Positions 16,712-24,693 of a stretch of DNA of 64,000 bases are shown here, piece after piece. This DNA comes from Bacillus suaedaesalsae (GTDB lineage Bacteria; Bacillota; Bacilli; Bacillales; SA4): positions 1 to 64,000 of the forward strand of contig NZ_JAFELM010000018.1 of assembly GCF_016890225.1 (NCBI RefSeq). Direction: 5' to 3'. The notes beneath the pieces were generated by a model. The model did not search any database. It saw only the letters and a list, made by a program, of their open reading frames with translations, and was not told where the DNA came from. The first letter of the stretch is position 1. Every line of letters begins with the position of its first letter. The position numbers and the translations under genes were made by a program.

Positions 16712-17189
16712 ATTACCTCCAGGAAGATGATTTATTGTAAGTAACTAAATCATTATTTCAGACTGTTTTGGTATGGATGAATTTCGTTATGTATGCTGCT
16801 TTCAATGATTATGCTTTAAGGTACCATCTTGACGAAGGTCACTTGTTGTACTTGTGTAAGGTAAGAATTCGTAAAAAAATCATAAGCTGTGCATATCGGC
16901 TGGATAATGCAAGCTTTCTGCAGGAAACTGTTTATCTGCATTGGTGAGCTACCTGTTTTAAAAGTCAAATGAAACAGTCACTTTGATTATATTGTCTAAA
17001 TTACCATTCATAACCATAGTTTCTCAACTATTTAACTGTATATCCTAATTTATTTTTGAGAATTCAGCAAAAGTGAGGTAGATATTGGAAAGATAGGGTA
17101 TACTAGTAAGGGAAGGGAAGTCCCTTTGGGTCTTTTAGTGTAGGCTCATCGGTAGATATATGAGATCGACACAGAAAGGATGACCGTTT
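16712..17189. other. Long intergenic region between divergent genes
   Basis: 478 bp without a gene I can support. The right end holds a possible sigma-B promoter (17076-17101) followed by an AAGGGA...TCCCTT hairpin in the leader of the 121-aa gene. The rest, about 16740-17050, shows no clear motif. Confidence 0.4.
17076..17101 (+). promoter_or_regulatory. Candidate sigma-B promoter
   Basis: AGGTAGAT and GGGTAT are separated by 12 bp, close to the sigma-B consensus GGTTTAA-N12-14-GGGTAT. The overlapping TATACT could also be a sigma-A minus-10. It lies about 90 bp before the 121-aa gene. Confidence 0.35.
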
Positions 17190-17555
17190 ATGACAAATGT
17201 AATTTACCAAGCAAGAGCAGGAGATGGCTTCAGAAAAAGAGGTTTAAAGAGAGATACGTATTTTCGAAGTGCAGAGGATGCAATCTCTGAAGTATTAGCT
17301 CTTAAAGAGAAAATGGATTCTAAGTATAATAATGAAATCGCTTGGGATTATGCTGGCGAAATCACTGGAAATACAGCCAAAATGAAAATACTAAAGGGAT
17401 ATTTAGGTGGAGATAAAAAGACAGATCCATTCTTTCTTCAAATTGTCTCAATTGAAGAAAATGATACGGCTAATGTAGATAAGCCAATTCACCCTAAAAA
17501 GATATCAACTAAAGATAAAAAAGTTATGAATAAAGCGATTAAATTATTTAAGTAA
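17190..17555 (+). CDS. Unknown 121-aa cytoplasmic protein
   Basis: It begins MTNVIYQARAGDGFRKRGLK and is basic at both ends (C-terminus KKVMNKAIKLFK), with no membrane segment, signal or cysteine. AAAGGATGACC precedes the ATG. I do not recognise a family. A sigma-B-like promoter and a strong terminator frame it as a single-gene transcript, which suggests a general stress protein, but this is inference. Confidence 0.7.
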   Translation: MTNVIYQARAGDGFRKRGLKRDTYFRSAEDAISEVLALKEKMDSKYNNEIAWDYAGEITGNTAKMKILKGYLGGDKKTDPFFLQIVSIEENDTANVDKPIHPKKISTKDKKVMNKAIKLFK

Positions 17556-17570
17556 ATATAATTATAAAGT

Positions 17571-17605
17571 AAAAACTCGGGTAGTTACAAATTACCCGAG
17601 TTTTT
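17571..17605. terminator. Terminator
   Basis: AAAACTCGGGTA pairs with TACCCGAGTTTT and is followed by T. It sits between the 121-aa gene and the convergent oxidase operon and can act in both directions. Confidence 0.9.
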
Positions 17606-17609
17606 CTGT

Positions 17610-17693
17610 TTAGTCTTCTGTTGAATGAACTTCAGTTACAATCACAATTGAGATTGTGGCAACAATGATTAATGAAAATATCATTGTGAACAT
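17610..17693 (-). CDS. 27-aa membrane peptide at the end of the oxidase operon
   Basis: A short frame starts at ATG 17693 with TAGGAGATGAT just upstream. It reads MFTMIFSLIIVATISIVIVT followed by EVHSTED: one membrane helix and an acidic tail. It begins 13 bp after the oxidase subunit I stop codon, inside the same transcript and before the terminator. Small single-helix polypeptides are common accessory parts of terminal oxidases. A role with the ba3 oxidase is inferred from position only. Confidence 0.55.
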   Translation of the reverse strand: MFTMIFSLIIVATISIVIVTEVHSTED

Positions 17694-17705
17694 ATTGATC
17701 ATCTC

Positions 17706-19367
17706 CTACCAAGTTTTAAATCCTTTTGATCCTGGTGGTGCGTTATGGATAATATCTGATAATGGGATGTAGTAAGCGACGATTATAAGGACAAATGCTA
17801 CACCAATCCATAACCACCAATTTTCTAGGAACTTCGGTGTATTTTCGATATCACTTTCTGCCATTGGAAATTCTACAAATTCTTCTTCTGTCGTTGCTTT
17901 TGGTAATATGAATAGAGCTTGTATAACAAAGAAGATTAGTAGCATCGCAGATAAGAATAAAATTGTTCCACCGATTGCCATTGTGACATGGTTTGATAGA
18001 ATTCCGTTAAACCATTCTAAAGCTGATGGGTGATCCATATATCCAGAATAAGCTGTTCTTCTTGGTGCTCCTAGTAACCCTAAGATGTGCTGAGATGTTG
18101 ACATTAATAACATACCGATTGACCAAGTTATGACTTGTGCAAAACCTAAGCGTTGCATAGATTTCGTTAATTTTCTACCTGTTAGATAAGGAATTAACCA
18201 AAATGTTAACCCAAAGAATGTCATTGCAACTGGTGTACCAACTGTGATGTGGAAGTGTCCTACAACCCAAAGCGTGTTATGGATTACTTCGTTTAATTGG
18301 AAGCTTGCATTGATAATTCCTCCTGCTCCTCCAGGAATGAAGAAGAACATGGCGATAAAAATTGATGTGAAGCGAATATCATGCCAAGGTAACTTTCTAA
18401 ACCATCCAAATAAACCCTTTGCTCCATTTTGACGACCTGTGATTTCAAACGTTGCAAACATTGAGAATGCTGTCATCAAAGATGGAATAATAACCATGAA
18501 TGTTAAGACTGTTTGTAAGAACTTCCAGAATGCCGGGATACCTGGTTCAACTAACTGATGGTGAAATCCTACTGGAATCGAGAATAAGATAAAGAGTATG
18601 AATGATAATCTAGCTAATGAATCACTAAAAACTTTTCCTCCGATAATCTTTGGAACTACTACGTACCACGCCATGTATGCTGGTAGTAACCAGAAGTATA
18701 CAAGCGGGTGACCGAAATACCAGAATAGGGAACGAGATAATTCTACGTTAATTGTATCTACTAATCCGAATGCCCAAGGAATGAATTGGAATAATACAGT
18801 TGCGACAACACCTAGACATGCAATAATCCATAAAATGATAGTTGAAACTGTCATGAATGCGAATAGTGGGCTTAACTTACCTTTGTTTTGCTTTTTCCAA
18901 GCTACATAATGTCCGATTAATGCAAAACTGCTAATCCAAGTACCGACCACGAATAATGCAAGACCTACATAATACCAGGGACTAGCCATTAACGGAGCGT
19001 AGAATGTGTAAAGAACAGATGCTTCACCAAGTACGATCATGACTGTTGCAAGTGTTGTACCAAGTGTCATTACAATGAATCCAATCCATGAAAACAGCAG
19101 TGTTTTCTTTCCGAAAGAGCCCAAGCTTTTACTCATTCCAGTTTGCAGGAAACCGAATATGAAATACGTCGTAAAGACTAATGCTAGTAACACACCGTGT
19201 GCTGTTAAGATTTGATAGTAATCAAGCCATGCTGGTAATTGTAATTTGTCATTTCTGATAAATACTTGCAAAAGACCCATTAGTGTTCCAATTAGGAAAG
19301 CAAAGTAAGCAATTAGAATGTTTGAAAGAGCGAGTACCCGATCGTTTTTGTTGAGTAGAGTATGCAT
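17706..19367 (-). CDS. cbaA: ba3-type cytochrome c oxidase subunit I
   Basis: 553 aa heme-copper oxidase catalytic subunit. Metal ligands are visible: a low-spin heme His in TAHGVLLALVFTTYF near residue 53, the CuB motif WYFGHPLVYFWLLPAY near 220, the two following His in GFHHQLVEPG near 268, and the heme pair in VVGHFHITVGTP near 370. The HPLVYFW motif without the Glu of A-type enzymes places it in the B (ba3) family, which reduces oxygen with high affinity and a lower proton-pumping ratio. Its ATG overlaps the last base of the subunit II stop codon (TAATG). The operon is headed by a perfect Fnr box. Confidence 0.95.
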   Translation of the reverse strand: MHTLLNKNDRVLALSNILIAYFAFLIGTLMGLLQVFIRNDKLQLPAWLDYYQILTAHGVLLALVFTTYFIFGFLQTGMSKSLGSFGKKTLLFSWIGFIVMTLGTTLATVMIVLGEASVLYTFYAPLMASPWYYVGLALFVVGTWISSFALIGHYVAWKKQNKGKLSPLFAFMTVSTIILWIIACLGVVATVLFQFIPWAFGLVDTINVELSRSLFWYFGHPLVYFWLLPAYMAWYVVVPKIIGGKVFSDSLARLSFILFILFSIPVGFHHQLVEPGIPAFWKFLQTVLTFMVIIPSLMTAFSMFATFEITGRQNGAKGLFGWFRKLPWHDIRFTSIFIAMFFFIPGGAGGIINASFQLNEVIHNTLWVVGHFHITVGTPVAMTFFGLTFWLIPYLTGRKLTKSMQRLGFAQVITWSIGMLLMSTSQHILGLLGAPRRTAYSGYMDHPSALEWFNGILSNHVTMAIGGTILFLSAMLLIFFVIQALFILPKATTEEEFVEFPMAESDIENTPKFLENWWLWIGVAFVLIIVAYYIPLSDIIHNAPPGSKGFKTW

Positions 19368-19846
19368 TATTCTGTCACCTCAATTTCTGTCTTCATAAAA
19401 TGATGACCAGTTCCACAATATTCGTTACAAATAACTAAATAGTTGCCTGGCTTATCAAATGTGTATTCCTTCGTACTAACGTGTCCTGGTACGACCATCA
19501 TGTTGACGTTAGTAGAAACAATCGAAAAGCTGTGAACAACATCTGTACTAGTTACTTTAAAGGTTACCTTTTTCCCAGCCGGTACTTGAACGTTTTGGGG
19601 TTCATAACCGAAAGCTTGAGCAACCATTACAACTTCGTAAGTATCTTCATCAATTTGTTTTACCCCTGGTTCGTTAAAGGGAGGAGTTTGATCAACCATC
19701 TCTGGATCAATTTGGTCCATACCGCCAGTTGGTTGATGATGGCCGTGCCCTGAACCGAATGCTGTAAATCCTACAATACTTAAAAATAATACGAGTGAAA
19801 CAATACCAAATGTCAGCCAAATCTTCTCATATTTATGAAAATGCAT
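19367..19846 (-). CDS. cbaB: ba3-type cytochrome c oxidase subunit II (CuA)
   Basis: 159 aa, the short single-helix form typical of ba3 oxidases. A membrane anchor lies at about 9-31, then a His-rich linker (GSGHGHHQPTGG). A cupredoxin domain follows with the binuclear CuA ligands: His in TDVVHSFSI, and C-x3-C-x3-H-x2-M in ICNEYCGTGHHFM. It takes electrons from cytochrome c and passes them to subunit I, encoded directly downstream with translational coupling. Confidence 0.95.
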   Translation of the reverse strand: MHFHKYEKIWLTFGIVSLVLFLSIVGFTAFGSGHGHHQPTGGMDQIDPEMVDQTPPFNEPGVKQIDEDTYEVVMVAQAFGYEPQNVQVPAGKKVTFKVTSTDVVHSFSIVSTNVNMMVVPGHVSTKEYTFDKPGNYLVICNEYCGTGHHFMKTEIEVTE

Positions 19847-19866
19847 AGTATCACCTTTTCCTTAGT

Positions 19867-19998
19867 TTATCGTGATAAATGGAGAGCGAATGCTGCAAAC
19901 CATGAAATGAAAATGAAAATTCCTATTCCAAAAACACTAATTAACGTTCCTTTTAAATTGTGTTCCTGCTCTTTTGGTGAAGTATGTTTTTTACTCAC
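19867..19998 (-). CDS. Cytochrome c oxidase subunit IIa-like protein, 43 aa
   Basis: A 44-codon frame begins at GTG 19998 with GAGGAGGCG 9 bases upstream. It reads MSKKHTSPKEQEHNLKGTLI followed by SVFGIGIFIFISWFAAFALHLSR: a polar N-terminus and one membrane helix. It is the first gene of the oxidase operon, 20 bp before subunit II. Thermus ba3 oxidase has a single-helix subunit IIa of 34 aa at the same position, so this is its likely counterpart. The gene is too short for routine calling. Confidence 0.8.
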   Translation of the reverse strand: MSKKHTSPKEQEHNLKGTLISVFGIGIFIFISWFAAFALHLSR

Positions 19999-20030
19999 TC
20001 TAAAACGCCTCCTCTAATTCCTATAACTAA

Positions 20031-20036
20031 ATTCTA
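20031..20036 (-). promoter_or_regulatory. Minus-10 element of the oxidase operon
   Basis: On the minus strand TAGAAT (5 of 6 to TATAAT) lies where a start at about 20024 would put it. That start is exactly 41.5 bp from the centre of the Fnr box, the class II activator geometry. Confidence 0.5.
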
Positions 20037-20056
20037 TAAGACTGTAGGGAGTGGCG

Positions 20057-20074
20057 TTGTGATATAAATCACAA
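20057..20074. promoter_or_regulatory. Fnr box upstream of the ba3 oxidase operon
   Basis: TTGTGATATAAATCACAA contains the perfect consensus TGTGA-N6-TCACA, extended by one base pair each side. It is 60 bp upstream of the first oxidase start codon. A Fnr gene of the Bacillus Fe-S type is encoded at 22988-23701. Confidence 0.8.
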
Positions 20075-20125
20075 CTAGCTGAGGATAATAATGACAAAAA
20101 AGTGACAACAACGTAAAAGATATGA

Positions 20126-20180
20126 CTTTACCACTTTAAAGGGGTGGGGGACAGGCCCCCACTCCTTTAAAGTGGTAAAG
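20126..20180. repeat. 55-bp inverted repeat with GC-rich tip
   Basis: CTTTACCACTTTAAAGG at the left and CCTTTAAAGTGGTAAAG at the right pair fully. They enclose GTGGGGG and CCCCCAC around an ACAGG core. It is too long and too symmetrical for a simple terminator and lacks its own T run. A normal terminator follows directly at 20181. Confidence 0.7.
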
Positions 20181-20222
20181 AAAAAAGCAGGGTGCAAATG
20201 TTATTTGCTTCCTGCTTTTTTT
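20181..20222. terminator. Terminator of the chemotaxis receptor gene
   Basis: AAAAAAGCAGG pairs with CCTGCTTTTTT around an inner AAAT/ATTT stem, with A and T runs on both sides. Confidence 0.85.
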
Positions 20223-20241
20223 TGGATTGTTTAGATGATAC

Positions 20242-21942
20242 CTAGATCGTAAACTTCTGGACGATTTCTTTAAGTTTTGTAGATAGTTCTACTGTTTCGT
20301 TGGAACGGTAAGTGATTTCCTCTAGGGAGGCACTAGTTTGCTCGGCAGAAGCTGCGACTTCTTCTGAGTAGGCTGCAATATTTTCAATTGATTTCACAAG
20401 CTGTTGAATTTTTGCGACCGTTTGTTCAGAAGTTTCTGCTTCCTCTGAAGTTACACTTCCGATTTTAGATAAGTCATTAACAGTTTTAGATACATCATTT
20501 AAGATATGTTCAAGTGCAACGCCTGTTTCTTTTACAGCTATTTCGCCTTGCTCCACACTAGTAATACTTTCGTGAATACATGTAACAGCTTCTTCAATAC
20601 CTTTTGTAATGTGATGAACAAGCTGCTCAACTGTCGCAACTTCTTTATTCGATTGCTCGGCAAGCTTTCTTACCTCGTCGGCAACGACAGCAAATCCCTT
20701 TCCGTGCTCACCAGCTCTTGCTGCTTCAATCGATGCATTTAAAGCAAGTAAATTTGTTTGACCTGCAATGCCGTTAATTGCTTCTGTAATCGTACGAATT
20801 TGAGAAGTGTACGTATTTAATTTATTAATTACTTGTTCTGTGCTTAAGGTAACGTCTTTTATTCCATCCATTTTACCTGAAATCTCAATAACCTTTTCTT
20901 TTCCTAATTTAGCAGATTGTAGAGTGTTTTCTGAATCATGGACACTCGATACAGCAATATCTTTTGTCGAAAGAATAGACTTTGCAAGTTCATGTAATGT
21001 AGTAACTGCATTAACAGCATCCTCTGTGCCACTGGCAGTATCAATCGCTACTTCACTCATACTACTTGTAACCTGCTGAATTGCTGAATTCATCTCTTGC
21101 AAAGATAATGAATTCGTCTCTGCATTTTGTGCTAGCTTTTCAGAGCTTGATTTTAGCACCGTAACAATTTCATGTAAGTTTTCTGTCATGGTATTAATTG
21201 TTTCAGCTAGTTCTCCTACTTCATCCTTGCTTGATATATTTAGTTTTTCTAACGCAAGATTTCCTGCGGCAATTTGTTTGGAATGCTCAATAATAATAGA
21301 AATTGGTTTCGTTTTTCTTCTTAATAAATAGATGGTAAAAAGTGAAGCAATGATCATAGGAATAATACCAATTAATAAACCACCGCTTACCACATCCCAT
21401 GTTCTTTCCGTAACAATGGATGTATCGAAGTCAATAACACTAATGGCGATAACTTCTTTTGAAGAATCATGATCTTTGAAAATTGGTGCATAACCGGACA
21501 AACGAGTAATTCCACCAGCTTCATATGGCTCTGAGTATGTCGGATGCTTCATTTCAAGCATCATGGAGATTGCTTCCTCATCCATGTAAAACATATCGCC
21601 GATAACGAAGCCATCTTCCTTCATGTTATCATCTATTGCTAATAACGTTCCGTTCATATCAAGAATATACTGCGCTTCAAAAATTCCTTTATGTTCCGTC
21701 GTCCAATTTAAAGAAGAACCGACTTTTTCTGATAAAGAGAAGTCACCGCTTGTTAATTTCTCAACTTCAGAAGGATCAAGAAGGCCAGTGGTTATATTTG
21801 CACAACCATATGCCTCAATACCAGCTGCATCATAAAGTTTGTCATAAGCTGTTTTATAGGTTGCAACAGAAGTAATCAATAATGATGCGAATATAACACC
21901 AATAATAATCCTACCTAATTGCCATGTTAAAGTTTTCTTCAT
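20242..21942 (-). CDS. Methyl-accepting chemotaxis protein
   Basis: 566 aa. A first membrane helix at about 10-30, an extracytoplasmic sensing region of about 160 residues, a second helix at about 186-208, a HAMP domain (about 210-262) and a long coiled-coil signalling domain. The highly conserved hairpin tip reads [20 protein letters not shown]. The sensor part, with [19 protein letters not shown], looks like a single Cache-type fold. Ligand unknown. A perfect Fnr box lies 68 bp upstream of the start, so expression is probably tied to oxygen limitation; an electron-acceptor or redox-taxis role is an inference. Confidence 0.93.
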   Translation of the reverse strand: MKKTLTWQLGRIIIGVIFASLLITSVATYKTAYDKLYDAAGIEAYGCANITTGLLDPSEVEKLTSGDFSLSEKVGSSLNWTTEHKGIFEAQYILDMNGTLLAIDDNMKEDGFVIGDMFYMDEEAISMMLEMKHPTYSEPYEAGGITRLSGYAPIFKDHDSSKEVIAISVIDFDTSIVTERTWDVVSGGLLIGIIPMIIASLFTIYLLRRKTKPISIIIEHSKQIAAGNLALEKLNISSKDEVGELAETINTMTENLHEIVTVLKSSSEKLAQNAETNSLSLQEMNSAIQQVTSSMSEVAIDTASGTEDAVNAVTTLHELAKSILSTKDIAVSSVHDSENTLQSAKLGKEKVIEISGKMDGIKDVTLSTEQVINKLNTYTSQIRTITEAINGIAGQTNLLALNASIEAARAGEHGKGFAVVADEVRKLAEQSNKEVATVEQLVHHITKGIEEAVTCIHESITSVEQGEIAVKETGVALEHILNDVSKTVNDLSKIGSVTSEEAETSEQTVAKIQQLVKSIENIAAYSEEVAASAEQTSASLEEITYRSNETVELSTKLKEIVQKFTI

Positions 21943-21982
21943 AGTAGTAACCCCTTTAGGAGAATATTTTCTTTATTCATTA

Positions 21983-21988
21983 AAGATA
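21983..21988 (-). promoter_or_regulatory. Minus-10 element of the chemotaxis receptor gene
   Basis: TATCTT on the minus strand sits at the position predicted by an Fnr box at minus 41.5 (start near 21976). Confidence 0.35.
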
Positions 21989-22005
21989 TACGGTTCGTCC
22001 AAATA

Positions 22006-22029
22006 GGGGTGTGATAAATATCACACCCC
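22006..22029. promoter_or_regulatory. Fnr box upstream of the chemotaxis receptor
   Basis: The core TGTGATAAATATCACA (22010-22025) matches TGTGA-N6-TCACA perfectly and is extended by GGGG and CCCC, so the arms pair over nine bases. It lies between the receptor gene and the plus-strand 80-aa gene and could influence either. Confidence 0.78.
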
Positions 22030-22174
22030 TCGGTTAAAAAAGTCGAAATTTGGAATTTCCTTGGATGGTATTACATTGTATGAAACGGAACAACTGCTGA
22101 AAAATAAACGAAGACAAGTGTCTAAGTGCTCAACTGACACTTGCCATGTTTTGCAAGTTGTGGAGGTGACCAGA

Positions 22175-22417
22175 ATGAATCATCAGTTAGATTATGACCG
22201 TGATGGTGCTACAGATGATGTAATGAACCATCAACAAATCGCCAAAAAATTAGAAGAATCCCTTGAAATCGAAAATGATTTAATGCGTAATTATCTTCAG
22301 GTAGCTGAGAAGATCCACGATAATGAAACGCTAAAAGACAGATTGCAAAACTTTGCTGAAGGAAATGCGAAAAGAACACAACAATTAAAAGATGAACTTA
22401 AGACATTAAAGCATTAA
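22175..22417 (+). CDS. Small helical protein, 80 aa, unknown
   Basis: The ATG at 22175 follows GTGGAGGTGACC; upstream in-frame ATGs lack a site. The product starts MNHQLDYDRDGATDDVMNHQ and continues as charged helices (KKLEESLEIENDLMRNYLQV, AEGNAKRTQQLKDELKTLKH). No cysteine or membrane segment. The pattern resembles small ferritin-like or DUF-type helical bundles, but I cannot name a family. Its last 4 bp overlap the convergent DUF2249 gene. Its place inside the Fnr-controlled block suggests a related role. Confidence 0.65.
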   Translation: MNHQLDYDRDGATDDVMNHQQIAKKLEESLEIENDLMRNYLQVAEKIHDNETLKDRLQNFAEGNAKRTQQLKDELKTLKH

Positions 22418-22854
22418 GAAACTTTTGTTACTTGGAGAATCATATGATTTCCAGGACTTTGGATTTGGTAGTAATAGTAAAGACTAGATTCTTCAAGCTG
22501 CTTTTGCACAAGATCTGGAAGGTGATCAACGGTAATTGTTATCTGATCACCTCTCCTTAATTGTTCTAACGCATTTAAAATTTTTAAGATTATCATAGGT
22601 GCATCCAATTCTAATAAATTCAAGTGATTTTCTTTTTTCTTTCGATAAAACATAACCTTCCAATGATTCGCTGCAACCTGCATTGAATCATACTCAAAAC
22701 CTTTACTCTTCATTATCGAATAAAGAGGGACCGGGTTAAAAGATGAATGTAAGGATAAAACTTCATTTTCCTTCAGTGATTGTACAGCCTTCATGATATC
22801 TTTAAAATCAATTTGATCCATTCTGACATCAAGTTCTACTGTATGTTGAGACAT
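22414..22854 (-). CDS. DUF2249 plus TusA-like two-domain protein
   Basis: 146 aa from the ATG at 22854, preceded by TTGGAGG; the upstream in-frame ATG at 22869 would put that site inside the gene. Residues 1-70 match DUF2249: VELDVRMDQIDFKDIMKAV, LHSSFNPVPLYSIMKSKGFE and a closing HWKVMFYR. Residues 75-146 look like a TusA/SirA-type fold (LLELDAPMIILKILNALEQL, GDQITITVD). The usual catalytic Cys-Pro of TusA is absent (DAPM instead), so sulfur relay is unlikely. DUF2249 proteins cluster with anaerobic and nitric-oxide metabolism in many bacteria. A perfect Fnr box lies 57 bp upstream. Confidence 0.8.
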   Translation of the reverse strand: MSQHTVELDVRMDQIDFKDIMKAVQSLKENEVLSLHSSFNPVPLYSIMKSKGFEYDSMQVAANHWKVMFYRKKKENHLNLLELDAPMIILKILNALEQLRRGDQITITVDHLPDLVQKQLEESSLYYYYQIQSPGNHMILQVTKVS

Positions 22855-22883
22855 ACTTAAAACCTCCAATAAATCCTAACCCC

Positions 22884-22889
22884 ATCTTA
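22884..22889 (-). promoter_or_regulatory. Minus-10 element of the DUF2249 gene
   Basis: TAAGAT on the minus strand is placed correctly for a start near 22877, 41.5 bp from the Fnr box centre. Confidence 0.35.
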
Positions 22890-22910
22890 CATCGATTTCA
22901 TCATTTATGA

Positions 22911-22926
22911 TGTGATAACTGTCACA
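22911..22926. promoter_or_regulatory. Fnr box upstream of the DUF2249 gene
   Basis: TGTGATAACTGTCACA is a perfect TGTGA-N6-TCACA. It lies between the fnr terminator and the DUF2249 gene. Confidence 0.78.
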
Positions 22927-22957
22927 CATTTGAAATGAAGTATACCCGATTTACTCA

Positions 22958-22989
22958 CAAAAAAAGTGATTTACATTCGTAAATCACTT
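22958..22989 (-). terminator. Terminator of fnr
   Basis: On the minus strand AAGTGATTTAC pairs with GTAAATCACTT and is followed by a run of T. It overlaps the fnr stop codon and isolates fnr from the DUF2249 gene. Confidence 0.85.
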
Positions 22990-23701
22990 AGTCGATATTA
23001 CAAAATTCAATCGGACAGTCTTCGCAATCAATTTCATCCTTCAGGAATTGTAAATCATGAATCATGATTTTCCCTTCAATCATAGAAACTTTTCCAGCTT
23101 TCTTTAAATCACTGAGCATACGGTTCACCACTTCACGAGTCATTCCGCAGAAGTTAGCTAATTCTTGGTTTGTTAAAACAAGGTTAATTAAAATACCATC
23201 TGGCTTTAAGACGCCATAGCTGTTAGTCATACGAATTAAAGTAGAATAAAGCGCTCCTTTTTTACCATGCAACACAAGATCACGAAACTTCGTCTGTGTT
23301 TTCTGATAATGAACCCCCATCCATTTCATAAATTCAATGGCAAGCTTATGGTTGTGTAAAAGCTTATCTTCTAAGTCAGCTTTCCTAATAACGGCTGCTA
23401 CCCCATCTTCAAGAACTTTTGCATTTACCATATATTTGGAAGGTGAGCAAAACAGTGTAATTTCACCAACTAAATCATCTGGTCCACAAATTCTAAAGGT
23501 TAATTCACGTCCGTCTGGAGTTACCTTACCAATTTGCACTTTACCTGAACGAATTAAATATAGCTCACTTTGGGAATCACCTTCTTGAAACAAGTAGTTG
23601 CCCTTACTTATCTTCTTTTCATGATGAACAGTTGTTAATAGTTCGCGTAAGTCTGTAGAGAAATCTACTCCGTTATTTTCCAATGATATAACCGCCTTCA
23701 T
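22988..23701 (-). CDS. fnr: Fnr, oxygen-responsive Crp/Fnr regulator with C-terminal Fe-S cluster
   Basis: 237 aa. A cyclic-nucleotide-like beta-barrel (about 15-120), a dimer helix, and a winged helix-turn-helix with LTNQELANFCGMTREVVNRM near 188-207. Three cysteines sit at the C-terminus: C226, C229 and C234 in CEDCPIEFCNID. Asp141 is also present. In B. subtilis Fnr the [4Fe-4S] cluster is held by three C-terminal Cys and Asp141, so all four ligands are kept at matching positions. This marks the Bacillus-type Fnr, whose cluster is lost on exposure to oxygen. The B. subtilis protein binds TGTGA-N6-TCACA, which occurs three times within 4 kb here. No box is seen upstream of fnr itself. The ribosome site before ATG 23701 is weak. 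Confidence 0.94.
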   Translation of the reverse strand: MKAVISLENNGVDFSTDLRELLTTVHHEKKISKGNYLFQEGDSQSELYLIRSGKVQIGKVTPDGRELTFRICGPDDLVGEITLFCSPSKYMVNAKVLEDGVAAVIRKADLEDKLLHNHKLAIEFMKWMGVHYQKTQTKFRDLVLHGKKGALYSTLIRMTNSYGVLKPDGILINLVLTNQELANFCGMTREVVNRMLSDLKKAGKVSMIEGKIMIHDLQFLKDEIDCEDCPIEFCNID

Positions 23702-23873
23702 TTATATTCACGTTGATTACTGATTAATTGGAGTTAATATTATCATGTTATGTTTCTTACGAATAGAATTTTTTCTTTAAATGTTCTAGTGAAATACTCC
23801 CAAAAGAAAGGGATATAGGGAAATTTAGCAAATATATAAGGTGTTAAATAATATTATATAGGTGGTACTTATT

Positions 23874-24683
23874 ATGGAGTTTTCCTATAACGGAAATGTA
23901 TTATTTTATGAGAAATACGGAGAAGGTCATCCAATCGTAATTCTTCATTCAATGGGGACAGATCATCGATCAATGAAAGCTTGGATTGAACCAATTTTTG
24001 AAGGTACTTATGGGTTTGAGAGGATTTATATCGACGTTCCTGCACATGGAAAAAGCATTATTACTGCTGACATACAGTCTACGCAACAAATGGTGAATGG
24101 GTTACTTCAGTTTATTGAAAATGAAATCGGAAGTAATTCATTTTCTTTAATTGGTCATTCTTTTGGAGGATATTTAGCTCAAGGGATTATGAATCAAAAA
24201 GTAGATCAAGTAAGAGGCATTTGTTTACTCGCACCTGCTCTGCATCTAAAAGAACGAAGCATTCCTGATAAAGTGGTTGTAGAACGAGATCAGGATTTGT
24301 TAAGCTCTATAGAGCCATCAATCCGTGATGCGTTTGAAACGTTATTCGTTTATCAAAATAAGGGAAATTATAAACTATTCTTAAATGAAGTTCAGCCAGG
24401 AAGAGTGTTAGCAGACCGAGATTTCCTTCAATCAAACTGGCGTGAGAAGGGCTACTTTTTGCATCAAGACCCTTTTGAGAATCGTACACGTCTTAAGCAA
24501 CCAGCACTAATTATTTTGGGAAAACAAGATAATATCTGTGGATACAAAGATCATTTGATGTTTTTAGAAGTATTTGATCATGTCACTTTCAGCATATTAG
24601 ATCAAGCTGGTCATTTAATGACTATTGAACAAAGGAAATTAGTCCAGGAACTTGTAAGTGATTGGATTATTAATAAATTGTAG
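23874..24683 (+). CDS. Alpha/beta hydrolase
   Basis: 269 aa from the ATG at 23874 (AGGTGG 8 bases upstream; an earlier GTG overlaps this site). The alpha/beta fold is clear: oxyanion region LHSMGTD near 25-30, nucleophile elbow GHSFGG with Ser96, catalytic Asp in LGKQDNI, and catalytic His in AGHLM near the C-terminus. No signal peptide, so cytoplasmic. Substrate unknown. Single gene closed by a terminator. Confidence 0.88.
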   Translation: MEFSYNGNVLFYEKYGEGHPIVILHSMGTDHRSMKAWIEPIFEGTYGFERIYIDVPAHGKSIITADIQSTQQMVNGLLQFIENEIGSNSFSLIGHSFGGYLAQGIMNQKVDQVRGICLLAPALHLKERSIPDKVVVERDQDLLSSIEPSIRDAFETLFVYQNKGNYKLFLNEVQPGRVLADRDFLQSNWREKGYFLHQDPFENRTRLKQPALIILGKQDNICGYKDHLMFLEVFDHVTFSILDQAGHLMTIEQRKLVQELVSDWIINKL

Positions 24684-24693
24684 TTTTCGATTT

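Noticed and set aside
23702-23860. Fnr autoregulation box
   Set aside because: No TGTGA-N6-TCACA or one-mismatch version was found upstream of fnr.
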